Below the pieces are notes generated by a model. The model was not told the origin of the DNA and did not search any database. It saw only the letters and a program-made list of their open reading frames with translations. Made by a program: the position numbers and the translations under genes. Shown one piece after another: positions 22,601 to 33,126 of a stretch of DNA of 64,000 bases (within the stretch, counting starts at the first letter, position 1; every line of letters begins with the position of its first letter). The DNA comes from Polyporus tsugae (taxonomy: Eukaryota > Basidiomycota > Agaricomycetes > Polyporales > Polyporaceae), in NCBI GenBank assembly GCA_024305745.1, contig JAHRBS010000004.1:1426001-1490000 (forward strand), given 5' to 3'.

Positions 22601-24619
22601 TGGCTATGGACATCGAGCCTTCTACGCCCAACGGTGCGGGAGTTTCTCAAGCATGGCGGGAGAGCGTCCCTGAAGAACCACAGGATGACGATGGGGTAAG
22701 TGGACCGCGCTTCCGTGCAGAACGACAAGATGAGGTATTGATGTTGGTCGTGCTACAGCCTGCCATTTCAATCGAGCAATTCTTCCAGATGACGGGAATC
22801 CGCTTCATGGACGAGCTGACGATGCCCCGTCCCCGACGGTCAACAGTCGGGCCCGGCCAGCTGCGCCCGCGCGCTCGCCGACGGCCATCCGCCCCAGAGG
22901 ACCTTGCGACGAGCGGGATGGAGGAGGACCCGATCCCGTTGTCGGAGTTCGCAATTGCAATGGCGGTAGACATGCCGCGCATCGACCTGTACACGGCCGT
23001 CGCACGCGACCTGACCGCGTACATCCAGGAATGCAAGAAGATCTACCGAGAGGCTGAGGCTGAGGCGCACAAGGACACCCCGAGCCTCTTCCGCGAGTTC
23101 GCTATGGTCGACGAGAACGAGCAAGCGATGCTGATTGTGCGTGCATGTTGTGAAGCATTTGCGTACAGGATGATGTGGCTGACTTGCGAGCGGGCTGTAG
23201 CATCAACTGAAGCTCATCAAGGCGAATAACATCGGGGCGGCCAAGTCTCAGTGGTACGACTGGAAGCAACAGTGGGTTGAACAGTTGCATGAGAGTGCCT
23301 CGCAGGGTTTCGTCCACCTGGAGCAGGTGAGTTTGAAGCGGTACATTTCCTAAGCCCGTGGTTGAACATAGCCCGCCGACAGGACGCGACATACCTCGCA
23401 GGCGTGATCAAAGAGGCGCAGGACCTCCTGCCCGAACTCCGCAAGGAGTACGAGGAGGTCACCCGTCTTCTCGGGCAAGAGCAAGCCGATATTGACGAGA
23501 TAGAGAACTCAGACCAAGACTACCTCAACGAGCTCAAGGCTTCGATCGCGGAGCAGAGGTGCGTGCGACCACGCGTGATCAGAAGACGCTGGAGGGTTCT
23601 GAGGGTGTCTACCACAGCAACGAGATTGAAGCCTTCAGAGCGGACGTCTCGGAGGCGAAGGCGAAACTCGAACGTCTGGACGAGAAGCTTGCGGAGATCG
23701 AATCGCAGAAAGAGGAGGTAAACACCGCCATCAACCAAGCTCGCCACATCGCCCACATCCAGAAGGAGAGCACGAGCGTCGAAGTGTTCAGACTGAAGGG
23801 TGAGTTCCACGCCCCCTCCGCCTCCGACGAGGACTGAATCTCAAGGGGACATGTGCAGCGGAACTCGAGGCACTAGAAGATCTTCACTTGTGGCACGCCA
23901 CCAAGCTATCGCCCGACTTCGTCGAGTTCATCTATGCGTCCAAATACCACGTATCGATACCATGCACCAGATACGCTCCTATGTGCTCCCACGTCCAGGT
24001 CCGGAAGACCGACCAGACCAAGATGCAAGAGAAGGACACCTTCCTCCACTTCACTGACCTTGTCGTGAAGACGGCCCAGAAGATCGTCGCCGAGTCCCAA
24101 GAAAAGCTCAACCTCAAACAGGTGCGTGCACTCCCACCCGGAGCGTGCTCGGGAATGAGCTTGACGGTGGATGCATAGGTCGTCGAACGGTTAAGCGACT
24201 TCTGGTCGTCGTGCGCGCAGTTCCGCTCCCAGCTTACCTTCCTCGCGATCAAGTACCCACTCTCAGTGGAGGGTATCTTCGACGACGACGGCGAAGAATA
24301 CCTGAAGGCGACAGCGAGCGTGATGTTCCCGAAGGCGAAAGGCAAGGCGTACATCTCGTTCCTTTTGGATAAGGACACGTACTCCCGCTGGCCGCTGTCC
24401 GTTCGTGGGCTGAAGTCGCACGTCGAGGTGGCCTATGGATCCGTACAGTGCGTTCTCAGACGTTCATCGCGCCATATGTTCGATCTGACCCCTAGGGTAT
24501 CCTTCAGGAGCGACACCATCTTGTCGGCCATTCTGAACCGTCTATCTCAAGTCACCCCGGCGGACAGTCATGGGTGCCTCTTGGATGCTTGTATCGAGGC
24601 GATGGAGCAGTATGAGTAA
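19662..24619 (+). CDS. SPC105: Kinetochore scaffold KNL1/Spc105/Spc7
   Basis: Outer-kinetochore protein linking microtubules and the spindle checkpoint. Exon 1 (19662-19808, MSKKSSPNRRRSIATLGHG) joins in phase 0 to exon 2 at 20047, which begins APRKSILKASL. SILK (residues 54-57) and RVSF (105-108) are the paired PP1 docking motifs of KNL1. Four M-[DE]-x-T repeats match the fungal MELT consensus phosphorylated by Mps1: MDMT (20161), MEVT (20569), MEFT (20851) and MDIT (21085). The middle 600 residues are disordered and include an Ala-Pro repeat. The C-terminal exons (23210-24619) form the Spc7 coiled coil (HQLKLIKANNIGAAKSQWYDW, LPELRKEYEEVTRLLGQEQA) and RWD region (LEDLHLWHATKLSP, FLHFTDLVV, VEGIFDDDGEEYL). 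It ends IEAMEQYE. Introns in the 3' half are about 50-70 nt. Confidence 0.92.
21446..21510 (+). repeat. CCAGCT hexamer repeat (Ala-Pro)
   Basis: About ten copies of a PA-encoding hexamer lie within the disordered middle of KNL1. It is a probable length-variable microsatellite. Confidence 0.85.
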
Positions 24620-24921
24620 TAATGTTATGACGTTATATATGCACTGTGTACACTGTACAATACCGAACATCCGGGATTCCCAATGCTGTCGGACCCAAAT
24701 GCGGCGTGAGGATATCGAAGTCCAGAGATGGAAGGAGAAGTCATGGCCGGAGCATCAATGTCATGAGGTAGATGGGGTACAAATATCAAGGTACACAGAA
24801 CCACGATGAGACAGAACGAAGTGAATGGTGGTGACCTGCCACACACGTATCAGTATACCTGTACCTGCGGAGCCAGATTGTCGAAGACTTACAACAAGAA
24901 ACGTCGCGCGTATGTACACGT
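24620..24921. other. Convergent 3' intergenic region
   Basis: About 300 bp between the KNL1 stop and the stop of the coiled-coil protein. It should hold both 3' UTRs; nothing else is seen. Confidence 0.6.
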
Positions 24922-27102
24922 TCATCGGCAGGACAGCTGCGCAAGGGTGTGGTCGAGGCCAGCCAGAAGCAGCCCCAGCATCTCCTTGTTTGTGCGCACG
25001 AGCGCCAGCTCGCTCTCCGCGGTCTCCCGGACGCAGTACCACGCCGACCGCGCCTCTCTCGCAGCAGACGAGGTCTCCGCCTTCGCCTGCACCTGCCGCA
25101 CTTGGAGCGCCGCAGCCCTCGACGCAGAAAGCGCGTCCTCGACCTTCCGCGCGGCGTCCTTCACGGACTTATCCTGCGCCGCCTGTGCGTCGCGGAGCAT
25201 CTCCTCGAGGACGGCGATCTGCTCCGTGCGCTGGCTCTCGACAGCGAGGTTGCCGTGGACCTGCTCCTCGAGTTCGGACATCTGCCGCGAGAGACCCTGC
25301 GCGTCACGCATCCGCGCCTCCTTGGCTGCGTGTAGCTGCTCCTCGAGGGACTGCATCTGCGCGAGGCGTTCCTGCGCACGGCTCTCGGCCGCGGCAAGCT
25401 GGAGGCGGAGGAGCGTGAGGGCCGCACTGTCGGCTTGCGTCTGCTCGGGCCTCACGTTGTCGAATAGATGGGTAGTGTTATGGACCGCTGGCGAGGGAGT
25501 GACGTCGGGGAGGAGGACTTGGGAGATCGACCCATAGCCAGTTGGGGAGGGAAGGGTGGACAAGTTTGGACTGTCCGGAATGTCGATTACGCTCAGACTA
25601 GGTGAAACAGCGCCAGAGCGGAATGGCGCAGGAATTTCGGATAGCATACGCTCCACATCCTCGTCCTCCAACGTCCTGCTGTGTTGCGCGAGCTGTTCCC
25701 AAGACAGGATCGAGCCGCGGTCATTGCCCTGGTACCGCGGCTTAGGCCGCAGGAACGGAGAGCTTTCGGTAGATGGGGGTGCGGGGGATGCGTACGAGAG
25801 ATTAGCACGTGTGGGCAGGAACCCGGGACGAGAGGGTGTTTGTGGGTTGCTCGCGTCCCCACCCTTCGGCCGCACCCTCGGGATGGCGGGTGTGGGCGCT
25901 GAAGGGGAGGCGATGGAGCCAAGCATGAATTCGACATCGTCCGCGTCGAGACTGTCCACGCTGCTGTCGTGCGTGACGATTCTTGGGGTGGGCGTGGCTG
26001 GTACCGACGCACCGCGCATGTGGATGACAGGGCCGGAGCCGCCATGCTTACGGGCCGACATCCGGCCAAGAGGAGATTCAGGAGGAGCAGGGATCGAGCC
26101 GCGCAGAGGACTGGGGCTGCCGTTGACATTGTGCAAGCGGAGGGAGTTCGACCCTTTGAGGATGTTACCAAAGATTGTGGGGGTAGGCGGAGAGTTGGGT
26201 GGACGCGATGACCCAGAGGCAGAGGACGAGGAGGATGGAGGACGGGGAAGGCCAGCGCGAACAGATCCTGACCCCGAGACAGGAGGAGTGGAAGTCTTAC
26301 TCAACTTCGAGGCTTTAGTAGATGTCGTGCGTATGGATGACGGGGATGACTGGGGCTTCGGCGAACCCTTGTCTTTCTTCTCGGGGGTCGACGGTTTGAC
26401 GTTGATAGCAGCGGTCAGATTGACCTTTAGCGCGTTGGGATGGGGAACAGGGGAAATCGACCGGCTGGACTTGTCGTCCCCAGGGGGCACGTTGAGCGCA
26501 GTGAGCTCCTTGGGTGTTTTGACTTCGTCTGTCTCGTCATCAGAGCTGCTCTGCCGACGCCGCCGACTTTGGTTCGCGGGCGACGGGGTCTTCCTAGGAG
26601 CTACAACCGCAGTATCGCCCAGCATGGAGCGCGGCCTGTACTTCGGCAGTCCTGAAACGACGAGGGAGTTACGGTTGCGTACCGACCGTGCACTGATCGT
26701 GCCCTTGCTCTCCTTGCCCGACGGGCTCGCGCTGTCCGAAGGCGACGAGGGCTGCTCATCGCTGGCGGCGGCGAGCTTCCTGAGCGCAGACTGCCTGCGC
26801 GAATGGCGAGTGATGGTCTTGGCGTCTGGGGGGTCTTCGGTGAGAACCCTCCTAGTAGAGGGCGGCTTGTCGGTGGATGAGCGGGCAGGGGGCGCGGCGC
26901 TGACTGAGCTTGTGCGGCGGGCGGCGGTGTCCTTCTTCTTCGCCTTGTCCCTCTCCTTCTCGTTCTCCTTCGAGTCCTTGTGCATCACGTCCGCGAGAGC
27001 CTTGCCGACAGAGGAGAGACCGAACGACTGGCGGATGGAACTCCGTGTGGTTGGTTTAGTGCGTGCTGGCGCGCCACTAGCGGACGCGACCTGAGCGGAC
27101 AT
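24922..27102 (-). CDS. Hypothetical disordered protein with C-terminal coiled coil
   Basis: A single uninterrupted 726-codon frame from MSAQVASASGAPARTKP at 27102 to the stop at 24922, which is unusual in this intron-dense window. I recognise no catalytic domain. Residues 1-500 are Ser/Pro/Arg-rich and low complexity, with repeated S/T-P sites (STPEKKDKGSPKPQ, KTPSPANQ) that look like CDK/MAPK targets. Two short acidic blocks, DADDVEFMLGSIASP and EDEDVERMLSEIPAP, resemble each other. Residues from about 550 onward form a strongly predicted coiled coil (LRLQLAAAESRAQERLAQMQ, SLEEQLHAAKEARMR, QMSELEEQVHG). A basic Ser/Pro domain plus coiled coil would suit a cytoskeletal or cell-end adaptor, but that is a guess. 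It lies tail-to-tail with KNL1. Confidence 0.8.
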   Translation of the reverse strand: MSAQVASASGAPARTKPTTRSSIRQSFGLSSVGKALADVMHKDSKENEKERDKAKKKDTAARRTSSVSAAPPARSSTDKPPSTRRVLTEDPPDAKTITRHSRRQSALRKLAAASDEQPSSPSDSASPSGKESKGTISARSVRNRNSLVVSGLPKYRPRSMLGDTAVVAPRKTPSPANQSRRRRQSSSDDETDEVKTPKELTALNVPPGDDKSSRSISPVPHPNALKVNLTAAINVKPSTPEKKDKGSPKPQSSPSSIRTTSTKASKLSKTSTPPVSGSGSVRAGLPRPPSSSSSASGSSRPPNSPPTPTIFGNILKGSNSLRLHNVNGSPSPLRGSIPAPPESPLGRMSARKHGGSGPVIHMRGASVPATPTPRIVTHDSSVDSLDADDVEFMLGSIASPSAPTPAIPRVRPKGGDASNPQTPSRPGFLPTRANLSYASPAPPSTESSPFLRPKPRYQGNDRGSILSWEQLAQHSRTLEDEDVERMLSEIPAPFRSGAVSPSLSVIDIPDSPNLSTLPSPTGYGSISQVLLPDVTPSPAVHNTTHLFDNVRPEQTQADSAALTLLRLQLAAAESRAQERLAQMQSLEEQLHAAKEARMRDAQGLSRQMSELEEQVHGNLAVESQRTEQIAVLEEMLRDAQAAQDKSVKDAARKVEDALSASRAAALQVRQVQAKAETSSAAREARSAWYCVRETAESELALVRTNKEMLGLLLAGLDHTLAQLSCR

Positions 27103-27484
27103 GGTGAAGGGATGTGGGGGACGGGGATAGAATGGTTATATGGGGGAGGGAAATAGAGTGTTTGAATCGTGAGGATCGTGGGCGAGGGTATAGGGATGGG
27201 GTATGATATGTAGATTGGCGGTCGTCACGAGCTCGTCCCTACAGTCGTGAAGTCGGGTCAGCGTGCATCGTGATCGCAGTTCAAGTTCAACCTCGGTTCA
27301 TCCACTCGCGTCCCTTTGACGCGCGCCGACTACGCGCCCTCCTGCCTGTCAGTGTCACGCGGTACCACACAAGGCAAGGCAAGCGCAAGTTCCGCTTTGT
27401 TGCTCCTGCAGGCCGGAGCTATGCATGCTTCTTCTTCCAATGCGTGAACGAGGGTGAACGCCGAGTGCCTCATTCTCCGTCTGT
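27103..27484. other. Intergenic region upstream of the coiled-coil protein gene
   Basis: About 380 bp contains the promoter of the leftward coiled-coil gene (G-rich on the plus strand just before its ATG) and the ALG10 3' UTR. No gene is seen. Confidence 0.5.
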
Positions 27485-29347
27485 CTACCACATGAATCGC
27501 CCTACCCCCGCTCGCGGCTTGTACAAGAACACAAACATCGTCACACCGTTGATCGCCGCGTACCACAGACATTCCACCGCGAGTCCCCATAATGGAACGT
27601 CCTTCACCTGCGCTCTCAGGAGAATGTACGGTATTAAGAAGTAGCGCGGCTCAAGAAGTGGCGTAGGAAGCAACGTAGGCACCACGAGCACGGGCAGAAG
27701 TAGGTTTTGCAGTAGAGTTTGGTCGTGTCCTGTGAACCCGGTCAGCCACGGCTCGCGCTCCGAGAAGTCCAATACAAACGATGCGCACCGATACGGAGGA
27801 ACCACGCCCACGCACAGGCAATGTACCCTGGAACGAGGAGGTATGGCACCAAGGGGTGTAAGAGAAAGACGCGCCTCCAGATGTAGAACGTATAATGCCG
27901 ATTATCCGACAGCAGGAATGGGTGCTGGATCCTGATGTTAAAAGCGTCAGCGGCGCGCGCGGCGTTTCAGAAACGACCCGGACGAACGTGAACTTATGGA
28001 TGGTGAAACTCATGACCGCGGACGCGACGCAGGTAACGAGCGTGTTCCTGGAAAGAAGTTAGACATGAGACAAACATGTCTTGCACCACAACGAGTCAGC
28101 ACCTCTTCCTCCCAAACATCCTCGCGTACACATCGTGGGCCAGTGAGAGAACACCCCCTTTGCCACTCGACAAAGCCGGCCAGCCAAATGCTGTTGCAAA
28201 GCCCACGAAGTAGTAGAGCTGCGGCACATGAAATGCAGGGACATGATTCGACTTGTCGCCTGCGATCAGAGTGTGTTAGCTGTGACATCCGATTGGCCAC
28301 CATCCTGCCCGAACCGACTGACCGAGAACGATCCCTCCATTCCAGACGATGAACCCTCCGAACGCTGCGAGCACCAGGGTGTAGGGAACAAACGCGGGTA
28401 GAATGTCCGGAATGACCTTCGGCGCGCTGAGGATCGAGTAGATTAAGTCGCCTACAAAGTTATGAGGGTGCCTCATGTCGACAAAAGGAAGGCATATGAT
28501 CTGCGATCTGCAACGAACCTGGACGCGCCTCAAGGGCGGGAGGATCGTGCAGCTCCGCAACGGCCTTCGCGCCCGGCGGTGCGCGCCGAAAGCGAAGGGC
28601 CATAAGCTGGCTGCACGCGTAGGCATATAGGACCCATATAATGTTGTTCTGCCGGAACGTGCAGCTGACCAGACCTAACTGCCATGCTTGTCTCCCGTGA
28701 ATCGCCCTTCTACATGTCGCTGGAGCAATCGAAACGTACCAAGGCTGCAAACCAGTGCTTTCCCTGAGAGGCGAGGACCACACTTAAAAGAACGGACACC
28801 AGGCTAGGAACTTCCGTGTAGTAGAGAAAGCCATAGAACCAGGCCAGAGGGCACGAGGCCAGGATCACCGCTTCGAGGAGGGGAGTCGCCAACGACGACG
28901 GAGGTCTTTCGCGCTTGTGGTACGAAACGAGCGGGGTCAAAACGATAGGAAGAGCAAGCAGGGACAGCATCGTGGTCAAGCGGAGCATGGAGAGGTTGCA
29001 CTTGAACAGGAAGATCTTCTTCAGAATCAGGCTGAACACATAGCTGTCGAGACATCCTTCAGCATTGACGCGTTTCTTTCAAGGAGGCTACACTCACAGT
29101 CCAGGAGGTGTGGTAATTTTGGGGTCCCACGACCAGTAGTCACCGTTGCAGTACGCCTGCGCCTGCGGGACATGGAATGGCTCGTCCTACAGGCCCATTC
29201 TCCGCTCTGAGTACGAGTTCAGCCATATACCTGGCAATGACGCACCATGTACGGCTCCGTAACCTCCTCATTTACTGCCTTCAAAACCACCACCGCGAGC
29301 GTGCAGAAGATGACATAGTATGTCGGCGCCGAAGACGTGGTCGACAT
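27485..29347 (-). CDS. ALG10: ALG10 alpha-1,2-glucosyltransferase (Die2)
   Basis: An ER enzyme that adds the third and last glucose to the dolichol-linked oligosaccharide for N-glycosylation. The first exon [17 protein letters not shown] ... NEEVTEPYM splices at gtgcgt to [13 protein letters not shown], restoring the conserved EPYMDE-HxPQ-A-YC motif of the family. The next exon adds [16 protein letters not shown], also diagnostic. About a dozen hydrophobic segments follow over five or six further exons: [69 protein letters not shown] and [16 protein letters not shown]. The RQNNIIW and DNRHYTFY blocks are typical of ALG10. The stop is at 27485. It forms a divergent pair with MTQ2. Confidence 0.93.
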
Positions 29348-29492
29348 GGCGGCCCACTGCCAGATGTGTGCTACCGCTTCAAGCCGGCAATTCGGACGAG
29401 AACACGTTGGACGCGCACGGGCGCCTCCACAACGCGTCTTCCTCGCGTCGGACAGTCGCCCTCCCTCCTCCTTCCTCGACATCTAGCTCTAA
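29348..29492. promoter_or_regulatory. Divergent ALG10 / MTQ2 promoter
   Basis: Only 145 bp lies between the two start codons. It must serve both genes. I see no TATA box or obvious operator. Confidence 0.45.
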
Positions 29493-30484
29493 ACATGATC
29501 CCCACCCCAGATTTATCCCACCTGAAGGCTGAAGACTACGGGCACATATACGAGCCTGCGGGTGCGTTTTACATGTCAATGTTCAAGATACTCTGGACAG
29601 CTTACCCCGGAACAGAGGATACGTTCATCCTTCTAGACGCGTTAGAGGAAGACGCGGCCGCGCTCCGAGACCTTCAACCTCGGGTTTGTCTGGAAATTGG
29701 GTACGTCTCGCAATTTGTGCATATACTGCGGTCCCGAAACCTCTATACAGATCTGGCTCTGGATGTGTCAGTGCATTCGCCGGAAAGATACTGGGGCCCT
29801 CAACATGCCGTACGGTCGCCATGACTTGAATCGACGGCCCTTTTGGCTCATTACCTGTCAGTATATCTGGCTACAGATATCAACCCGCACGCAAGCAGAA
29901 ACACAGGAGCAACGGGATTACAGAATAAAGTGGGTCTATGCTCGTGCTTTGGATGCCCCATCTTCAAACCGAACGACCTTCAGTAGGTTCCCGTCGAACC
30001 AGTATTAGCTTCCTTGACAGGACCGCTTCGCAAGCGCTTGCGACATTCTGTGGATATCCTGCTCTTCAATCCGCCCTACGTACCGACCGAATTGGACGAG
30101 GCAGATGAGGCACAGCACATTGGCGGCATTACAGGTGCCTGGGCTGGCGGACAGGACGGTATGGCCGTCACCGATATCCTGCTAGACCAAGTGGAGGTAT
30201 GTCTGGCTGTAGTGATAGCTCTGTTTCTTTTGAAGACTGAGCATGCCTTTCCTTGTAGGGCCTCCTCACTTCACGTGGACGGTTCTATCTGGTCGCTGTA
30301 AACCAGAACGATATCCCGGGAATTTGTCGCCGAATGCAAGATCAGTACGGCCTCAAGGGAGAGGTGCGCGTTGTGCGATGTCGTACATGGACTCCCAGTT
30401 AAACATATTTTACACAAATAGGTCGCTCTCCAGCGTCGAGCAGGACGAGAGCACCTGTATGTACTGAGGTTCCTCCGACACTGA
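29493..30484 (+). CDS. MTQ2: MTQ2-type eRF1 glutamine methyltransferase
   Basis: A class I SAM-dependent N5-glutamine methyltransferase acting on the GGQ motif of release factor eRF1 (with Trm112 as partner in other eukaryotes). MIPTPDLSHLKAEDYGHIYEP splices to AEDTFILLDALEEDA, giving the conserved YEPAEDTF block. Next come VCLEIG|SGSGCVS (SAM motif I, across an intron), a YLATDINPHA segment (motif II) and DILLFNPPYVPTE. NPPY is the signature of glutamine methyltransferases. AWAGGQDGM and the terminal RAGREHLYVLRFLRH complete the fold. At least five introns of about 50-70 nt are needed, all with consistent phases. Predicted length is about 230 residues, normal for the family. Confidence 0.9.
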
Positions 30485-30578
30485 CCTCCGAAACATGATG
30501 CATACACACACTACGAAATACACGGCACCAATCGACTGATACGGACTTCTACTTCGCTATTTTCTGCATGCATATGAC

Positions 30579-31876
30579 CTACAACTTCAAGTCAGGGTTC
30601 GCGGGGATGGGACGTTCAGCCTGAGGGGTGATGCGACCACCGTGGCGGCGTTGACCAGACTTCTCGAAGTCGAGGATCGCAGACTAGAGGCGCATTTAAC
30701 GAGTGTTCAGTATATGCGCAAGGTAAACACTTACGTGCGCGGTGATACGGTTATCCCACAGCACCACTGTGTTCGGGGCCCACTTGACACGAGCCTGGTT
30801 GTCGATGCTTCTGTCGATGTGGTCGTAGAGGAAGTTGAGGATGGAGTCTGTTAACATACGAGGTCAGCAAGCAGATGGTGTTAAAGACGTATGCGTTGGC
30901 TGACTAGACTCCTCGAGCTTCAGGCCGACAATGCGGCGCGTGAACTGGCGGTTCACGTAAAGGGCCTCTTCACCGGTGACAGGGTGCTTCCTGACGACGG
31001 GGTGGACGTTCTCCACAGGTTCGCGACGGACGACACCGCCGCGGCGACCCGAGCGCGAGTACGCGGCTTGCTCGAAGCCAGAGTGCGTCGCCTTGAGGGT
31101 CTTCAGGAACGCGACGAACTGAGGCGAGAACCGGCTCAACGTGGACACCTGCGAGGTGAAGATGGTATCGCCGCCGGACACCGGCTGCGAGAGCAAGAAG
31201 AACGTCGTGAGGCCGGGCGGCTGGAGCTCGTACGACACATCGGAATGCCAGGTGGTGGAGGTGATCCTGTCGTCCAGCTCGAAGTTGTACGTCGTGTTCT
31301 GGTCGCGGTACACGAGGTGCAGCTCGGGTACGCCCTCGGGGTGGCCGGAGGTAGGATGGATGTGCAGGCGGCCGAAGTACTTGCCCCACTCGCGGTAGAA
31401 CTCGGGTCCGCGGTCGATGAAATCTTGCTGGTCCCGGAAGACCACGAGGCCGCGCCTCGCAACCTGTTTTGTTCGACGTAATGGGAAGGCGGGGAGGAAA
31501 GGCACAATGAGCGGGTGCGTCGTCCATGAGAATATTCCCAGAGAACCAATATACGCACCTCTAGAGCCAACTGATCGCGTCCATCGTTATCAAGCTCTGC
31601 GAGGTTAACGCCACGGACATCCGTGCCCAGACGAGGAGTGATCTCGCTAACGCTTGCGGCGTTGTCGAGGAAAGACCGAGGGTTCGGGTGTTCCAACGCA
31701 CGGAAGCCCGGGTCGACGTGGTCAAAAGGAGTCAAGGGCGGGTAGTGCTCGTCCTTGGGAAAGACGGGAAGCAGGTGAGCATACTTGTACTCTTCTTCCT
31801 TCTTGGGTTGCTGTGATTGGTCTGGATGCAGCGTGAGCGTCGGGAGGGATTCGGTAATTGTCTCGACGGTAGACAT
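30579..31876 (-). CDS. TauD-family alpha-ketoglutarate-dependent dioxygenase
   Basis: A Fe(II)/2-oxoglutarate oxygenase of the taurine/sulfonate type. From MSTVETITESLPTL at 31876, the blocks are PRLGTDVRGVNLAEL, RRGLVVFRDQQDF, WGKYFGRLHIHPTSG, then TTWHSDVSYELQPPG (first iron His and Asp, HxD). GLTTFFLLSQPVSGGDTIF and YVNRQFTRRIVGL follow. VVLWDNRITAH ends an exon whose last codon is the second iron His, and the final exon SAILDFEKSGQRRHGGRI contains the Arg that binds 2-oxoglutarate. All catalytic residues are present. Fungal members release sulfite from sulfonates under sulfur limitation, but the substrate here is unproven. It is divergent from an OPT transporter across 1.25 kb. Confidence 0.9.
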
Positions 31877-33126
31877 AGCGATCGGTCGGTGCAAGGGACG
31901 TTCCCAAACTGTCCTTAGGGAAGGAGCAGTGGCGGTACTGGCCACTGAGTCCCACTCTATAAACCATTGGCTGTTCGTCATATACCACAGCGAGTGCGCA
32001 ATCGTCGCGTTTGGTGAGCAAACATTCGTTCACTTCAGCTCCCACAGAACAGCCGTCGGCGGCCCGCAAGGGGGGTCACGATACGATTGTGGCATGAGAG
32101 GCTGTATTTATGTGCTCAGAGATAAGAAGATTGGATGCGATGTCTCGCTGCAATCTTATCTTTGTTGCCGTCGGCATTGCAAAGAAGCCACCGTTTCCAC
32201 TCCGAGAAGGGTGACGACCTGTGACGACTGGGAACCGGTGTCAGGAATATTGGGCACCCTCTCACACTTTCTCAAGACGGGAAAGGATTGCTCCAACGGG
32301 CAAGTCCCGGCCAGGAATGGCACGGACATGCAACTCTTTCCCAGCGTGGAAGGGGTTTAGGAAATCGTGTGCATTTCCAAAGCTTTTTCTGCATGACTCA
32401 CTGACTTTGAATGATTTGCTTATTGGGATGCGGTAGCGATCCTTCCGGGCGTCTGAGCTCGGGTGGACCGGCGGGGCTAGACGCCGGCTGGGCGCGGTGT
32501 TGCGGAACCTGTGACTGCAAGCTCGGAGAGGCCTATTGTCTCGGCTCTATCCGGCTTTCCTCCAGGAACCTGCCTCCGTGTGCGTTCACAATAACATAAA
32601 ACTTCTCCGTCTTCTGCGTACCTGACTGCATTGACGCTGATACACGGATCATTTATGCAGACATCCGACAAGCGGCCTAGAGATGTCGTGGTCAATGCAT
32701 GAGGAGCGGCACTGTGCTCATGCATCCTCTTGGAAAGGCTTGCTGCAACACGACGACTGCTCAGTCGATCCATTACATCTTCGGCAAGCATTGCCTTTAA
32801 CAGGGCAGTGCATGGGCTGCGCGGGAATCAACTTCACACTCCGCGGTCTTGTGTCCGATTTGTGACCTCACGTCTTATTGTCTTTCTCCTTCCGGAACGG
32901 ACGCTATCCATACTGAGATTGACAGTCATCTCGTATGGCAATCGCTTAACTTTGCATGAGCCGGCACGCAAAACAATTGGAACGGGCACGCGTGCCCCTT
33001 TCGCAACCGCGCCTCATAAGGCCAGCGTTTTCTGCGATGCAGAGGACCATCCTCCCCGCCGCACCCCCCCCCCGCCGCTCCACCCGCCTTCACTCTGCGG
33101 AGACCCTGTAGTCCGGTACTGCCATC
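31877..33126. promoter_or_regulatory. Long divergent intergenic region, TauD / OPT
   Basis: 1250 bp with no convincing gene, much longer than the other divergent promoters here (145-283 bp). It holds a perfect 14-bp palindrome at 32984-32997 (GGGCACGCGTGCCC) about 130 bp before the OPT start and a poly-C run near 33065-33074. The extra length is consistent with regulated rather than constitutive expression; that is inference. Confidence 0.45.

Noticed and set aside
25556..27094. A 512-codon open frame on the plus strand
   Set aside because: It lies antisense to the 726-residue coiled-coil gene. The minus-strand frame has the coherent heptad pattern; this one is a codon-bias shadow.
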